Shown piece after piece: positions 34,052 through 43,000 of a DNA stretch of 64,000 nucleotides. Origin of the DNA: Rhizobiales bacterium UBA1912. Lineage in GTDB: Bacteria; Pseudomonadota; Alphaproteobacteria; Rhizobiales; Devosiaceae. Made by a program: the position numbers and the translations under genes. The stretch lies in NCBI GenBank assembly GCA_002337455.1, contig DDGC01000007.1, positions 41,573 to 105,572 on the forward strand, in the 5' to 3' direction. Each line of letters begins with the position of its first letter. The stretch's first letter is position 1. The notes below the pieces were generated by a model. It searched no databases and had not been told where the DNA came from. It saw only the letters and a list, made by a program, of their open reading frames with translations.

Positions 34052-34579
34052 ATGCTCAAACGCATTGTCTGCCTGATCGGCGCCGCTCTGGGCGGCATGA
34101 CGCTGTCCCAAGCCCCCGAATACTCCCAGCAATATACCCAGCGCCTGGCCGGGGCCGTCGACGAATTGACCGCGATCATCGAGCAGTTCGATGCCGATGC
34201 CGCCCAGTTCGGGCTGACCCGGCAGGAAGGGCTGGAGCGCTATCAGGCCAGCGCGGACGGGTTTCTGACCGAGCGCGGCATTTCCATGGAAACCGTGTTC
34301 GCACGTCACGCGCGGCTGACCGCGCAACTGGACGACCTGCGCCAGGCGCCGGCCGGAACACAGCTTTTCGAGATCGCGCGCTATTTCGACACCGAAGTGG
34401 GCGCCGCGGCGCTTGAGGATTTCGAGCCTGCCGTGCCGCTGACTGTCGTTGGGCTTGCCTATGTGATTGCCGGGCTGGTTGCCGGGTTCATCGTGTTCTG
34501 GGTGTTGGCCAGCGTACTCGGCGCGCCGTTCCGGAAGCGGCGGAGCCGGGTCAAGATCAGCCGCGCCGAGCGGATGTAG
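34052..34579 (+). CDS. DUF2937 membrane protein
   Basis: 175 residues with an N-terminal hydrophobic segment (LKRIVCLIGAALGGMTLSQA) containing the DUF2937 start, then PEYSQQYTQRLAGAVDELTA. A coiled helical middle region follows (EGLERYQASADGFLTERGIS). A C-terminal membrane helix (VPLTVVGLAYVIAGLVAGFI) ends in a basic tail (FRKRRSRVKI). Both ends are in or near the membrane and the middle is probably periplasmic. The family has no known function. It follows ptsH by 36 bases with AAAGGAAG before ATG 34052, so it is probably in the same transcript. Confidence 0.85.
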   Translation: MLKRIVCLIGAALGGMTLSQAPEYSQQYTQRLAGAVDELTAIIEQFDADAAQFGLTRQEGLERYQASADGFLTERGISMETVFARHARLTAQLDDLRQAPAGTQLFEIARYFDTEVGAAALEDFEPAVPLTVVGLAYVIAGLVAGFIVFWVLASVLGAPFRKRRSRVKISRAERM

Positions 34580-34649
34580 GCAGGCGTCTTCGCCCGGGAT
34601 GACGGCGGAAAACGGGGAAACTCGGTTCTCACCATCGGCTCCTTTCTGA

Positions 34650-34673
34650 GGATATAAAACTTTCTTTATATCC
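34650..34673. promoter_or_regulatory. Inverted repeat upstream of ahcY, candidate methionine-cycle operator
   Basis: GGATATAAA (34650-34658), six bases, TTTATATCC (34665-34673): a perfect 9-bp-arm palindrome. It lies just before a possible promoter (TTGCGG 34677-34682, 18-base spacer, TATAAC 34701-34706) for ahcY. An ArsR-type S-adenosylhomocysteine sensor (SahR) or related regulator is the natural candidate; that link is inference. Confidence 0.6.
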
Positions 34674-34750
34674 CGGTTGCGGGGGTGGCCCTCTGTCTTG
34701 TATAACCGGCCCACGCTTTTTTCAGTTATTCAGACGTGGAGATCGGGCCG

Positions 34751-36151
34751 ATGAGCGCCGCATCCAATTACGCCGTCAAGGACATCTCGCTGGCCCCCTA
34801 TGGCCGCAAGGAAATCGAGATGGCCGAGATCGAAATGCCGGGCCTTATGGCCATCCGGGCCGAATATGCCTCCAGCCAGCCTTTGAAGGGCGCGCGGATT
34901 GCCGGTTCGCTCCATATGACCATCCAGACAGCTGTGCTGATCGAAACCCTGGTGGCGCTGGGCGCCGAGGTGCGCTGGGCATCGTGCAACATCTTTTCGA
35001 CCCAGGATCATGCGGCTGCGGCGATTGCCGAGGCTGGCATTCCGGTGTTTGCGCACAAGGGCGAAACGTTGGCCGAATACTGGGAGTTTGCCGACCGCAT
35101 TCTCGATTGGGGCAATGGCGAAGTCGCCAACATGATCCTCGACGACGGCGGCGACGCGACCATGCTGGTGCTGATCGGCTCGCGGGCCGAAACCGATGCT
35201 TCGGTTCTGGCCAATCCTTCCAACGAGGAAGAAGAAGAGCTGTTCAAGGTCATCAAGCGCCGGCTCGATCGTGAGCCGGGCTTTTACTCCAAATGTCGGG
35301 CGTCGATCCAGGGCGTTTCGGAAGAAACAACGACAGGCGTGATGCGGCTCTACCAGCTGCAGGAAAAGGGCGATCTGCCCTTCCCGGCCATCAACGTCAA
35401 CGACAGCGTGACCAAAAGCAAATTCGACAACAAGTATGGCTGCCGCGAAAGCCTTGTGGACGCCATCCGCCGGGGCACCGACGTGATGATGGCGGGCAAA
35501 GTGGCTATCGTTTGCGGATATGGCGACGTTGGCAAGGGTTCGGCCGAATCCCTGCGTGGCGCCGGAGCGCGCGTCTTGGTGACCGAAGTCGATCCGATCT
35601 GCGCGCTGCAGGCGGCGATGGACGGTTATGAGGTGGTGACACTCGAAGACGCCATCGAGCGCGCCGATATCGTGGTGACCGCGACCGGCAACAAGGACGT
35701 CCTGACCATCGACCACATGCGCCGGGTCAAGAACATGGCGATCGTGTGCAATATCGGGCACTTCGACAACGAGATCCAGGTGGCCGCGCTGCGCAACCTC
35801 AAATGGACCAACGTCAAGCCGCAGGTCGATATCGTCGAATTCCCCGACGACAAGAGGATGATCCTCTTGTCCGAAGGGCGGCTTGTGAACCTCGGCAACG
35901 CGACCGGACACCCCTCGTTTGTGATGAGCGCGTCGTTTTCCAACCAGACGCTGGCCCAGATCGAATTGTGGACCAAGGGCGACGATTACGAAAACAAGGT
36001 CTATGTGCTGCCTAAGCACCTGGACGAAAAGGTCGCGAGCCTGCACCTGGCCAAACTTGGCGCCAAACTGACGACGCTCTCAAAGATGCAGGCCGACTAT
36101 ATCGGCGTTGGACAGCAGGGCCCGTTCAAGGCCGACCACTACCGGTATTGA
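34751..36151 (+). CDS. ahcY: Adenosylhomocysteinase
   Basis: 466 residues; hydrolyses S-adenosylhomocysteine to adenosine and homocysteine with bound NAD, clearing the product inhibitor of methyltransferases. Visible landmarks are LKGARIAGSLHMTIQTAVLI, CNIFSTQDHAAAAI, VNDSVTKSKFDNKYGCRESL, the NAD-binding VAIVCGYGDVGKGSAESLRG, and the C-terminal NAD-contacting Lys-Tyr tail (FKADHYRY). The bacterial-type insertion is present (ETDASVLANPSNEEEEELFK). ATG 34751 is nine bases after GGAG; an in-frame GTG at 34736 would include that site. A tetraloop terminator follows. Confidence 0.97.
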   Translation: MSAASNYAVKDISLAPYGRKEIEMAEIEMPGLMAIRAEYASSQPLKGARIAGSLHMTIQTAVLIETLVALGAEVRWASCNIFSTQDHAAAAIAEAGIPVFAHKGETLAEYWEFADRILDWGNGEVANMILDDGGDATMLVLIGSRAETDASVLANPSNEEEEELFKVIKRRLDREPGFYSKCRASIQGVSEETTTGVMRLYQLQEKGDLPFPAINVNDSVTKSKFDNKYGCRESLVDAIRRGTDVMMAGKVAIVCGYGDVGKGSAESLRGAGARVLVTEVDPICALQAAMDGYEVVTLEDAIERADIVVTATGNKDVLTIDHMRRVKNMAIVCNIGHFDNEIQVAALRNLKWTNVKPQVDIVEFPDDKRMILLSEGRLVNLGNATGHPSFVMSASFSNQTLAQIELWTKGDDYENKVYVLPKHLDEKVASLHLAKLGAKLTTLSKMQADYIGVGQQGPFKADHYRY

Positions 36152-36183
36152 GGGGCTGCGCGTTAACCTTTGTGAACGGATTT

Positions 36184-36208
36184 GGGGCGCTTCGGCGCCC
36201 CTTTTTTT
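36184..36208 (+). terminator. Rho-independent terminator of ahcY
   Basis: GGGGCGC (36184-36190), TTCG tetraloop, GCGCCCC (36195-36201), then seven T. A compact textbook terminator 32 bases after the stop. Confidence 0.95.
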
Positions 36209-36267
36209 AACCTTTTGAGGAACAAATCAGGATCAGATAGGCTGCGCGAGACTGTGCAAGCCCTAAG

Positions 36268-36332
36268 TTATCCACGGGTCGTCAGTTTGACTCTTTTTCG
36301 CGATTCGCCGCACGGCTATGGTTAACTGATTC
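36268..36332 (+). promoter_or_regulatory. DnaA box plus three GANTC sites upstream of divL
   Basis: TTATCCACG (36268-36276) differs from the DnaA consensus TTATCCACA only in the last base. GACTC at 36289-36293 and GATTC at 36302-36306 and 36328-36332 are CcrM methylation sites, three within 44 bases. GTTAAC at 36321-36326 adjoins the last. This combination marks replication- and methylation-dependent cell-cycle promoters in this class; here it would control divL. Confidence 0.6.
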
Positions 36333-36376
36333 GGGGGGCCTTTCTGGCGATCCCAGGGGCCAGTCAAGGTAAATCA

Positions 36377-38869
36377 TTGGACAAGGGGGCATCAGGAATG
36401 CAGCCGGCGGGATTCCGGAAATTTACGGGATTCGTATCCGTTGGCGTCGCGGGCGCAGCCCTTCTTGCCGCCTCCCCTGCCCTAGCCGCTCCCTTTGCAG
36501 CCACCGCTATATCGGGCGCCGCACCCTATACGATGGCGCTGGGCGCCGCCGGGTTCGGGCTGGTCGCAACCCTTTTAGCGCTGAAATGGCGACGGGAAGC
36601 CGAAGCCGCGCAGCTTGATGCGAGCGAAAAGCTGGGGGCGATGCGCGCCGCGCTCGACGAGTTCGAGGGCCTTCTGGCCGGCATGCCCGAAGTCACCATC
36701 ATCTGGCGCGATGCGGGGATCGAACCTTCGGTCATTGGGCCAATCACCGCACTTCTGCCGGGTGAAAACCGCACGCACGCCGTGCTCGAATTCCGCTCCT
36801 GGCTTGAAGACGAGGCGGCGCGGGCGCTGGCGGCGCGGCTGACCGATCTGCGGATCGAGGGCCGGGTGTTCGAAACATCGGTTACCGCACGCGACGGACG
36901 GATCATCCGGGCCACGGGGCGGCTGGTGGGCGGTGCGGCAGTGGTGCGGTTGCGGCCTTCGGGCGCGACAGTCGAACCGCCGCTCCGGGGCGCTGATCTG
37001 ACCCGCCTGCCCTCACCGGCCGAAGCGCAGGCCATTCTGGCCAATCTCACCATCCCCGCCTGGCTGCGCGACAAGGATGGTCTGCTGATCTACACCAATG
37101 CGGCCTATCTCCATTTCACTCGCACGCTGGGGTTGAAGGGCGAGCGCGGCACGGCGCCTGACATTTTTGACGTCGCGACCCGCGAGCGGCACCTCAAGGC
37201 CATCGAGGATGCGGCCGATACTATCGCCTTTACCGAAGAGCACGCCATTGCCGGCGGGCTCGAGCTTGTGCTGTTTCCGCTTTCGGGCGGCAGCGCCGGC
37301 TATTGCTATCTGCCCGTGGCACGCGCCAAGCCGGTTGAAACCGAAAATGCCGAGCCCGATCTGGGGCATTTGACCACTGTGATCGATGCGCTGGCGACGC
37401 CCATTGCCGTGTTCGACAAACGCCAGCAGCTGACCCACTACAACACCGCCTATGCCAATTTCTGGGGGCTGGAGACCAGCTGGCTCAACACCGAGCCCAA
37501 TGAAAAGGCGATCCTCGACAAGTTGCGCACGCAAGGGGCGCTGCCGGCCGAGACCGATTATCGCGACTGGCGCGGCAAGCATCTGATGAGCTATGCGCTG
37601 ACCGCGCCGCGCGAGGTGCCGTGGTATCTGCCCGACGGGCGCTGCGCCAATGTGATTGCCGCACCGGCGACCGGCACGGGCGGGGTGATCTATGTTTTTG
37701 AGGACATGACAGAACGCCTGGCGCTGGAAACCCGCCACAACGCCCTGATGCACGTACAGCGCGAAACCTTGAATGCCCTGACCGAAGGCGTTGCGGTGTT
37801 CGGCACAAACGGGCGGCTGAAACTGCACAATCCGCGGCTGTCGATGCTATGGAAACTGCCCATGAACACGCTGGGCAGCCACCCCCATATCGACGAGATC
37901 GCCAGGGCCTGCGCCGAGGCGTTTCCCGAGGACGGGCGACGCATCTGGGGGGATCTGAAACAACGCATCATCGATCTCAACCCCACGCGGTCGGACACCA
38001 AGGGGCGGATCACCCGCGCCGATGGGCGGCTGCTCGATTATGCAGTGGTGCGGCTGCCGGACGGGCAGACCATGATGACGTTCGTGGACGTTTCGGAAAG
38101 CGCCAATTACGAGCGGGTGCTGAAAGAACGCAACGAAGCGCTGATCGCTGCGGATCGGCTCAAGGATACGTTCGTGCAGAACGTTTCGTACGAATTGCGC
38201 TCGCCCCTGACCAATATCATCGGTTTTGCCGACCTTCTGGCTTCGGACGACATTGGGCCGCTTTCCGACAAGCAGCGCGCCTATACCGATTATATCCGCG
38301 CTTCGAGCGCCAATCTGGGCCTTCTGATCGACAACATTCTGGATCTGGCGACAGTGGATGCGGGGATTGCCCAGCTCAACCCCGAAGTGCTCGATATCTC
38401 GACACTGATCGAAAAGGCCCGGGCCGGGCTGGATGCTACGTTTACGGGCGGCGAGGAAAAGGTCGATCTGGCTGTCGAGATCGAAGACGATCTGCCGACC
38501 TTTGTGGCCGATGGCACGCGGATCGTTCAGGTGCTCTATAACCTTCTGTCCAATGCCGCGCGGTTTTCCGATCCCGGTTCACTGGTGCGGCTCAAGGTTT
38601 CTTCGCGCGGCAATGACAGGATTGCCTTTGCCGTCGAGGATGACGGGGTGGGCATTCCCGAGGACGTGCGCAATGCGATGTTCCAGCGCTTCGAGGGGCA
38701 ATCGGTCGAGGGCCGCCAGCGGGGCGCAGGGCTGGGGCTGGCCATCGTCAAGACCTTCGTCAATCTCCACGGCGGTTCGGTTTTGATCGAAGGCCGCCAG
38801 CCGCGCGGCACGCGGGTGACGGTGATCATTCCCGCCAACACCGCGCTGGCCCAGAACGCGGGCGAATAG
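36377..38869 (+). CDS. divL: Cell-cycle pseudokinase DivL (tyrosine in place of H-box histidine)
   Basis: About 830 residues. Two N-terminal hydrophobic segments (about residues 18-40 and 50-70) are followed by several PAS-type modules to about residue 570, then DHp and ATPase domains. The DHp reads FVQNVSYELRSPLTNIIGFA: the phospho-acceptor position is Tyr (codon 38189-38191, about residue 605), not His, the DivL hallmark. The ATPase keeps QVLYNLLSNAARFSD, VEDDGVGIPE and RGAGLGLAIVKTF. DivL promotes CckA kinase activity toward CtrA and reads DivK. The start may be TTG 36377 (AAGGT just upstream) or ATG 36398. Upstream DnaA/GANTC sites fit its role. Confidence 0.92.
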   Translation: MDKGASGMQPAGFRKFTGFVSVGVAGAALLAASPALAAPFAATAISGAAPYTMALGAAGFGLVATLLALKWRREAEAAQLDASEKLGAMRAALDEFEGLLAGMPEVTIIWRDAGIEPSVIGPITALLPGENRTHAVLEFRSWLEDEAARALAARLTDLRIEGRVFETSVTARDGRIIRATGRLVGGAAVVRLRPSGATVEPPLRGADLTRLPSPAEAQAILANLTIPAWLRDKDGLLIYTNAAYLHFTRTLGLKGERGTAPDIFDVATRERHLKAIEDAADTIAFTEEHAIAGGLELVLFPLSGGSAGYCYLPVARAKPVETENAEPDLGHLTTVIDALATPIAVFDKRQQLTHYNTAYANFWGLETSWLNTEPNEKAILDKLRTQGALPAETDYRDWRGKHLMSYALTAPREVPWYLPDGRCANVIAAPATGTGGVIYVFEDMTERLALETRHNALMHVQRETLNALTEGVAVFGTNGRLKLHNPRLSMLWKLPMNTLGSHPHIDEIARACAEAFPEDGRRIWGDLKQRIIDLNPTRSDTKGRITRADGRLLDYAVVRLPDGQTMMTFVDVSESANYERVLKERNEALIAADRLKDTFVQNVSYELRSPLTNIIGFADLLASDDIGPLSDKQRAYTDYIRASSANLGLLIDNILDLATVDAGIAQLNPEVLDISTLIEKARAGLDATFTGGEEKVDLAVEIEDDLPTFVADGTRIVQVLYNLLSNAARFSDPGSLVRLKVSSRGNDRIAFAVEDDGVGIPEDVRNAMFQRFEGQSVEGRQRGAGLGLAIVKTFVNLHGGSVLIEGRQPRGTRVTVIIPANTALAQNAGE

Positions 38870-38873
38870 GGCC

Positions 38874-39344
38874 ATGATCGCGCTGTTCGCGCCAGACGCG
38901 GCGGCCACCGATGCCATCGGGGCCGCAATTGCCGTACACCTTAAGGCGGGCGATATCGTAACGCTGGAGGGCGATCTGGGCGCGGGCAAGACGGCGCTGG
39001 CGCGGGCCGTCATCAGGACGCGGCTCGACGAGCCCGACCTTGAAGTCCCCTCCCCGACCTTTGCCATCGTCCAGCCGTACAAGGGGATCATCCATGCCGA
39101 TCTTTACCGGCTGGCCGATGAATCCGAGATCGACGAGTTGGGGCTGGTCGAGGATGAAAGCGACATCGTGCTTGTCGAATGGCCCGAGCGCGCGCCATCA
39201 CTTTTGCGGCGGCCGGGGCTGGGCATTGCTATACGCATGGGAGCCGAAGGGGTCGGTCGCGTCTTGAACGTTACGGCCCGGGGCCGCGAGATGGATCAGC
39301 TTGCCGGAGCGCTTGCACCCTGGCGGGCCGAGGAGACACAATAG
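38874..39344 (+). CDS. tsaE: tRNA threonylcarbamoyladenosine synthesis ATPase TsaE
   Basis: 156 residues; the ATPase of the TsaBDE complex that makes t6A37 on ANN-decoding tRNAs. Walker A is VTLEGDLGAGKTALARAVIR (about residues 30-49), followed by VPSPTFAIVQPY and the Asp/Tyr block IHADLYRLADESEIDELGLV, then IVLVEWPER (all TsaE hallmarks). ATG 38874 starts five bases after the divL stop. In many Rhizobiales tsaE is followed by or fused to an aminoglycoside-phosphotransferase-like domain (AmgK). Here the protein ends after the TsaE domain and murU begins three bases later. Confidence 0.95.
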   Translation: MIALFAPDAAATDAIGAAIAVHLKAGDIVTLEGDLGAGKTALARAVIRTRLDEPDLEVPSPTFAIVQPYKGIIHADLYRLADESEIDELGLVEDESDIVLVEWPERAPSLLRRPGLGIAIRMGAEGVGRVLNVTARGREMDQLAGALAPWRAEETQ

Positions 39345-39347
39345 GCC

Positions 39348-40091
39348 ATGAGCGATTCCTTTCCCGTTTCCCCGATTGCCATGCCTGATGTGATGCTGCT
39401 CGCTGCTGGACTGGGCACGCGGATGCGGCCAATAACCTTCGAGAGGCCCAAGGCGTTGATCGAAGTGGCGGGAAAGCCGCTGATCGACCACGCAATCGAC
39501 GCGGCACTGGCCGAGGGCTGCACGCGGTTTGTGGTCAACGCCCATCACAAGGCCGAAATGATCGCCGCCCATTTCGCGCGGCTGGACAGCGCCCTGCCCG
39601 ATCTGGACTTCGCCGTGAGCCACGAAAAGGACCGGCTGCTCGATACGGGGGGCGGATTGCGCAAAGCGTTGCCGCTGATGTCATCGGATCCGGTGCTGGC
39701 GCTCAACACCGACACGTTCTGGCTTCCGGGCAGCGACACCCCTATTGCGCGGATGCTGGCGTGCTTTGGGGCGAATGAGGCCGATATCGTGCTGTTGTGC
39801 GTGGCGCCCGACAAAGCCTCGGGGTTTCGCAAGGGTGCCGATTATCTCATGGATGGAGACGGGCGGCTTTCCAGCGCACACGGGCGGCCCATGGTTTATG
39901 CCGGTGCGGCGCTGATTTCGCGCGAACTGGCTGCAACCGGACCGGACGTGCCGTTTTCGCTTTACCGGCACTTTGAGACGGCGCGGGAGGCCGGGCGGCT
40001 TTGGGGCGTTGAAATTGCCGCGCCGTGGTTTCACGTTGGCGATCGCCAGGCGCTGGAGCGCACCGAGCAGGATATCGGCGCGCTCGTGTGA
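39348..40091 (+). CDS. murU: Nucleotidyltransferase, MurU-like (MurNAc-1-P uridylyltransferase)
   Basis: 247 residues of the sugar-phosphate nucleotidyltransferase fold. It has the nucleotide motif MLLAAGLGTRMRPITFERPK (about residues 16-35) with Lys in RPKALIEVAGKPLIDH, LLDTGGGLRKALPL, LALNTDTFWL for the metal Asp, and AAPWFHVGDRQALERTEQ at the end. Its place after tsaE and before addB matches MurU, which makes UDP-MurNAc in peptidoglycan recycling. The kinase AmgK that should supply MurNAc-1-phosphate is not next to it. The stop overlaps the addB start (TGATG). Confidence 0.86.
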   Translation: MSDSFPVSPIAMPDVMLLAAGLGTRMRPITFERPKALIEVAGKPLIDHAIDAALAEGCTRFVVNAHHKAEMIAAHFARLDSALPDLDFAVSHEKDRLLDTGGGLRKALPLMSSDPVLALNTDTFWLPGSDTPIARMLACFGANEADIVLLCVAPDKASGFRKGADYLMDGDGRLSSAHGRPMVYAGAALISRELAATGPDVPFSLYRHFETAREAGRLWGVEIAAPWFHVGDRQALERTEQDIGALV

Positions 40092-43000
40092 TGGCGCAAC
40101 CGGACACGATTTTCTCGATCGGCCCGCACGCGCCGTTTCTCGATACGCTGGCTGAGGCGATCATCGACGGACGCGTTGCGCCCGGCTGGCGGCGTGAGGG
40201 GCCGTTCTGGCTCTCGGACTTCACGATCTATCTGCCGACGCGCCGCGCCGCCAACAAATTGTCGCGCATCCTTGCCGACCGGCTGGGCGATACACCGATG
40301 CTGCTGCCCGACATCAGGCCGCTGGGTGGGGACGACCCGAGCCAGGAACCGTTCATTCCGCCCTATGAGCCGGTGGAACTGCCGGGCGCCATCAACAGGT
40401 TCAAGCGGCGGTTGCTTCTGGCCGAGATCATCGAACGCTGGCTGGCGGTGCAAGGCGAAGGCGCGTTTTCGGCGCCTGGGCCGGGCGGGTTTTCCGGCGT
40501 GCCCAATGGCGCTGAAATCTTTGCGCTGGCGGATTCGCTGGGCACGCTGATCGACGATTTCACAATCGCGCGGCTCGACCCGCGCTCGCTCAAGGGGATC
40601 GAGGGCGACCAGTTGCCGGCCCAGTGGCAAGAGCACCTCGATTTCGTAACCTTCGTTCTGGACGCCTGGCCGCACATTCTGGCCGCTGAGGGCGAGATGG
40701 AGGCGGCGGAGCGCACCAATATCCTGCTCGAGCGCAAGGCGGTATCGCTTGAGGTGGTGCATGGGGACCGGCCGGTGGTGGTGGCCGGTTCGACCGGCTC
40801 GATCCCGGCGACTGCCGATCTGATCGGGGCTGTGGCAAAGCTCGCCAATGGTGCGGTGGTCTTGGCTGGGCTCGACAGGCAGATCGATAGCGACACGCTG
40901 AACGATCCGGGACACAACCCGCACGGGCACCCGCAATACGGGCTGGCGCGATTGCTCAAACGGCTGGGCACAGTGCCTGAGGCAGTGACCGAACTGGCGC
41001 CACATGACGCGCCGCGCACCAAAATTCTCAACGCAGCGCTGGGGTTGCCTGATGCCACGGCGCAATGGCAAGCGATTGCGCAAGGGTTGGGCGCAGGGCT
41101 TGAGGCGGGCACCGAGGGGCTGTCGCTTCTCGTGGCCCGCACCCCAGAGGAAGAGGCGCGGGCCATAGCCGTTTGCGTGCATGACGCGCTGGAACAGGGC
41201 AAGTCAGTGGCCATCATTGCGCCTGACCAGACGCTGGCGCGGCGGATTTGTGCCGAACTGGCGCGGTTCGGCGTGAAACTGGACGATGCGGCGGGCACGC
41301 CCTTGCTGCTATCGCGGGCCGGGCGGCTGGTGCGCCAGGCGGTGTCTGTGCTGGCAAACGGGCTATCGGCAGTCGATATCATGGCGCTGCTGCGCAACCG
41401 GCATGTGGCGCTGGGGCTGGGGCGGGGCCAGGTGGCGCTGGCGGGGCAATGGCTCGATCTTGGCGTGTTGCGCGGGCAAAGGCCCCTGCCCGGCTTTGAC
41501 GGCTTGCGGCGCGCCGTGGCCGACAATCTTGAAGGCGCGACGCGGCGTCCGGCGCTGAAACTGGATGCTGACAAGGCGCAGGCGGTCACGGCGCTGATCG
41601 ATGCGCTGGAAGCGGCGCTGACGCCACTGGCCGGGCTGATGGCACGGGACGGATTTGCGGCGAGCAACGTCGCGGCCACGCTTGGCGAGACAATCGAGAG
41701 TTTGAGGGACGTACCGCAGGGCGAAAAACAAGCACCGCTGGAGGGCGAGGACGAACTGGCGCGCTGGATCGAGATGGCGGCCCGGCAGGGCGGGCGCGGG
41801 CCGAAACTTACGGGTGGCGGCTTGGGTTTCGCGCTGGACGGGCTGATGGCCGGCCAGAGCGTGCGGCCGCGTCAGCCCGACGCCGAGGACGTTCAGCTTT
41901 TCGGGCGGCTCGAAGCGCGGCTGATGAAAGCCGATCGGATGATTTTGGCCGGGATGATCGAAACGGTGTGGCCCGAAGTGGCCGATCCGGGGCCGTGGAT
42001 GAGCCGGGGCATGCGGCTGGCGGCCGGGCTGGAGCCGCCGGAAAAGCTGCACGGGCTGGCGGCGCATGATTTTCTGATGGCGGCTGGCGGACCGGAGGTG
42101 GTGTTTACCCTGCCCGAGCGGGCCGGAACATCACCGGCCAACCCATCGCGGCTGATCCAGCGGCTGGAGGCCTTTGTGGGGCCCGAGATCAACAAGACGA
42201 TGCAGGCGCGCGGCGCGGTGTGGGTGGACATGGCGCGGCGGCTGGACGCCACCGGGCTGCCGCCGCAACCGGCCGGGCGGCCAGCGCCCAAACCGCCGGC
42301 GGCTGTGCGCCCGCGGCGGCTCTCGATCACCGAGGCGGAAACGTTGTTGCGCTCGCCCTACGATCTTTATGCGCGCCACGTGCTGGCGCTGCGGCGCATC
42401 GATCCTTTGGGCGCCGACCCCGACCATGCCGAGCGCGGCACGCTGATCCACGACATTCTTGGCGATTTTCTTGCGGCGGGCCACGACCCGGCGGACGGCA
42501 ACGCGTTCGAGACGATCATGGCAATCGCGCGGGAGCGTTATGGGCGGCTCGACGCCATTCCGGCGCGGCGCGATATCTGGCTGGCACGGTTCGGGGCGAT
42601 TGCGCGGGCTTTTCTCGATTTCGAGCGCGACAGGCCGCAAATCGCGGCGCGGATGGCCGAGATTTCGGGGAAGATCGAGCTGCCGCTGTGCGACCCGCCA
42701 TTCGTGCTTTCAGGGCGGGCCGACCGGATCGACAGAACGACATCGGGCGGGCTGGAAATCATCGATTTCAAGACCGGGCAGGTGCCAAAGCCCCCGGAAA
42801 TGAAGCAGTTTTTTGCACCGCAGCTGCCGCTGGAAGCGCATATGGCGCGGACGGGCGGCTTTGTGGGGGCTGAGGGCCAGACCGAGGGCATGGCGTTCAT
42901 CAAGCTTTCGCACGGGCCCAAGGCGCTTGAAATTACCCAATACGCTGTGCCCGAGGGCATGTGCCTTTCAGAGGTGATCGATACGACATTTGCCCTGTTC

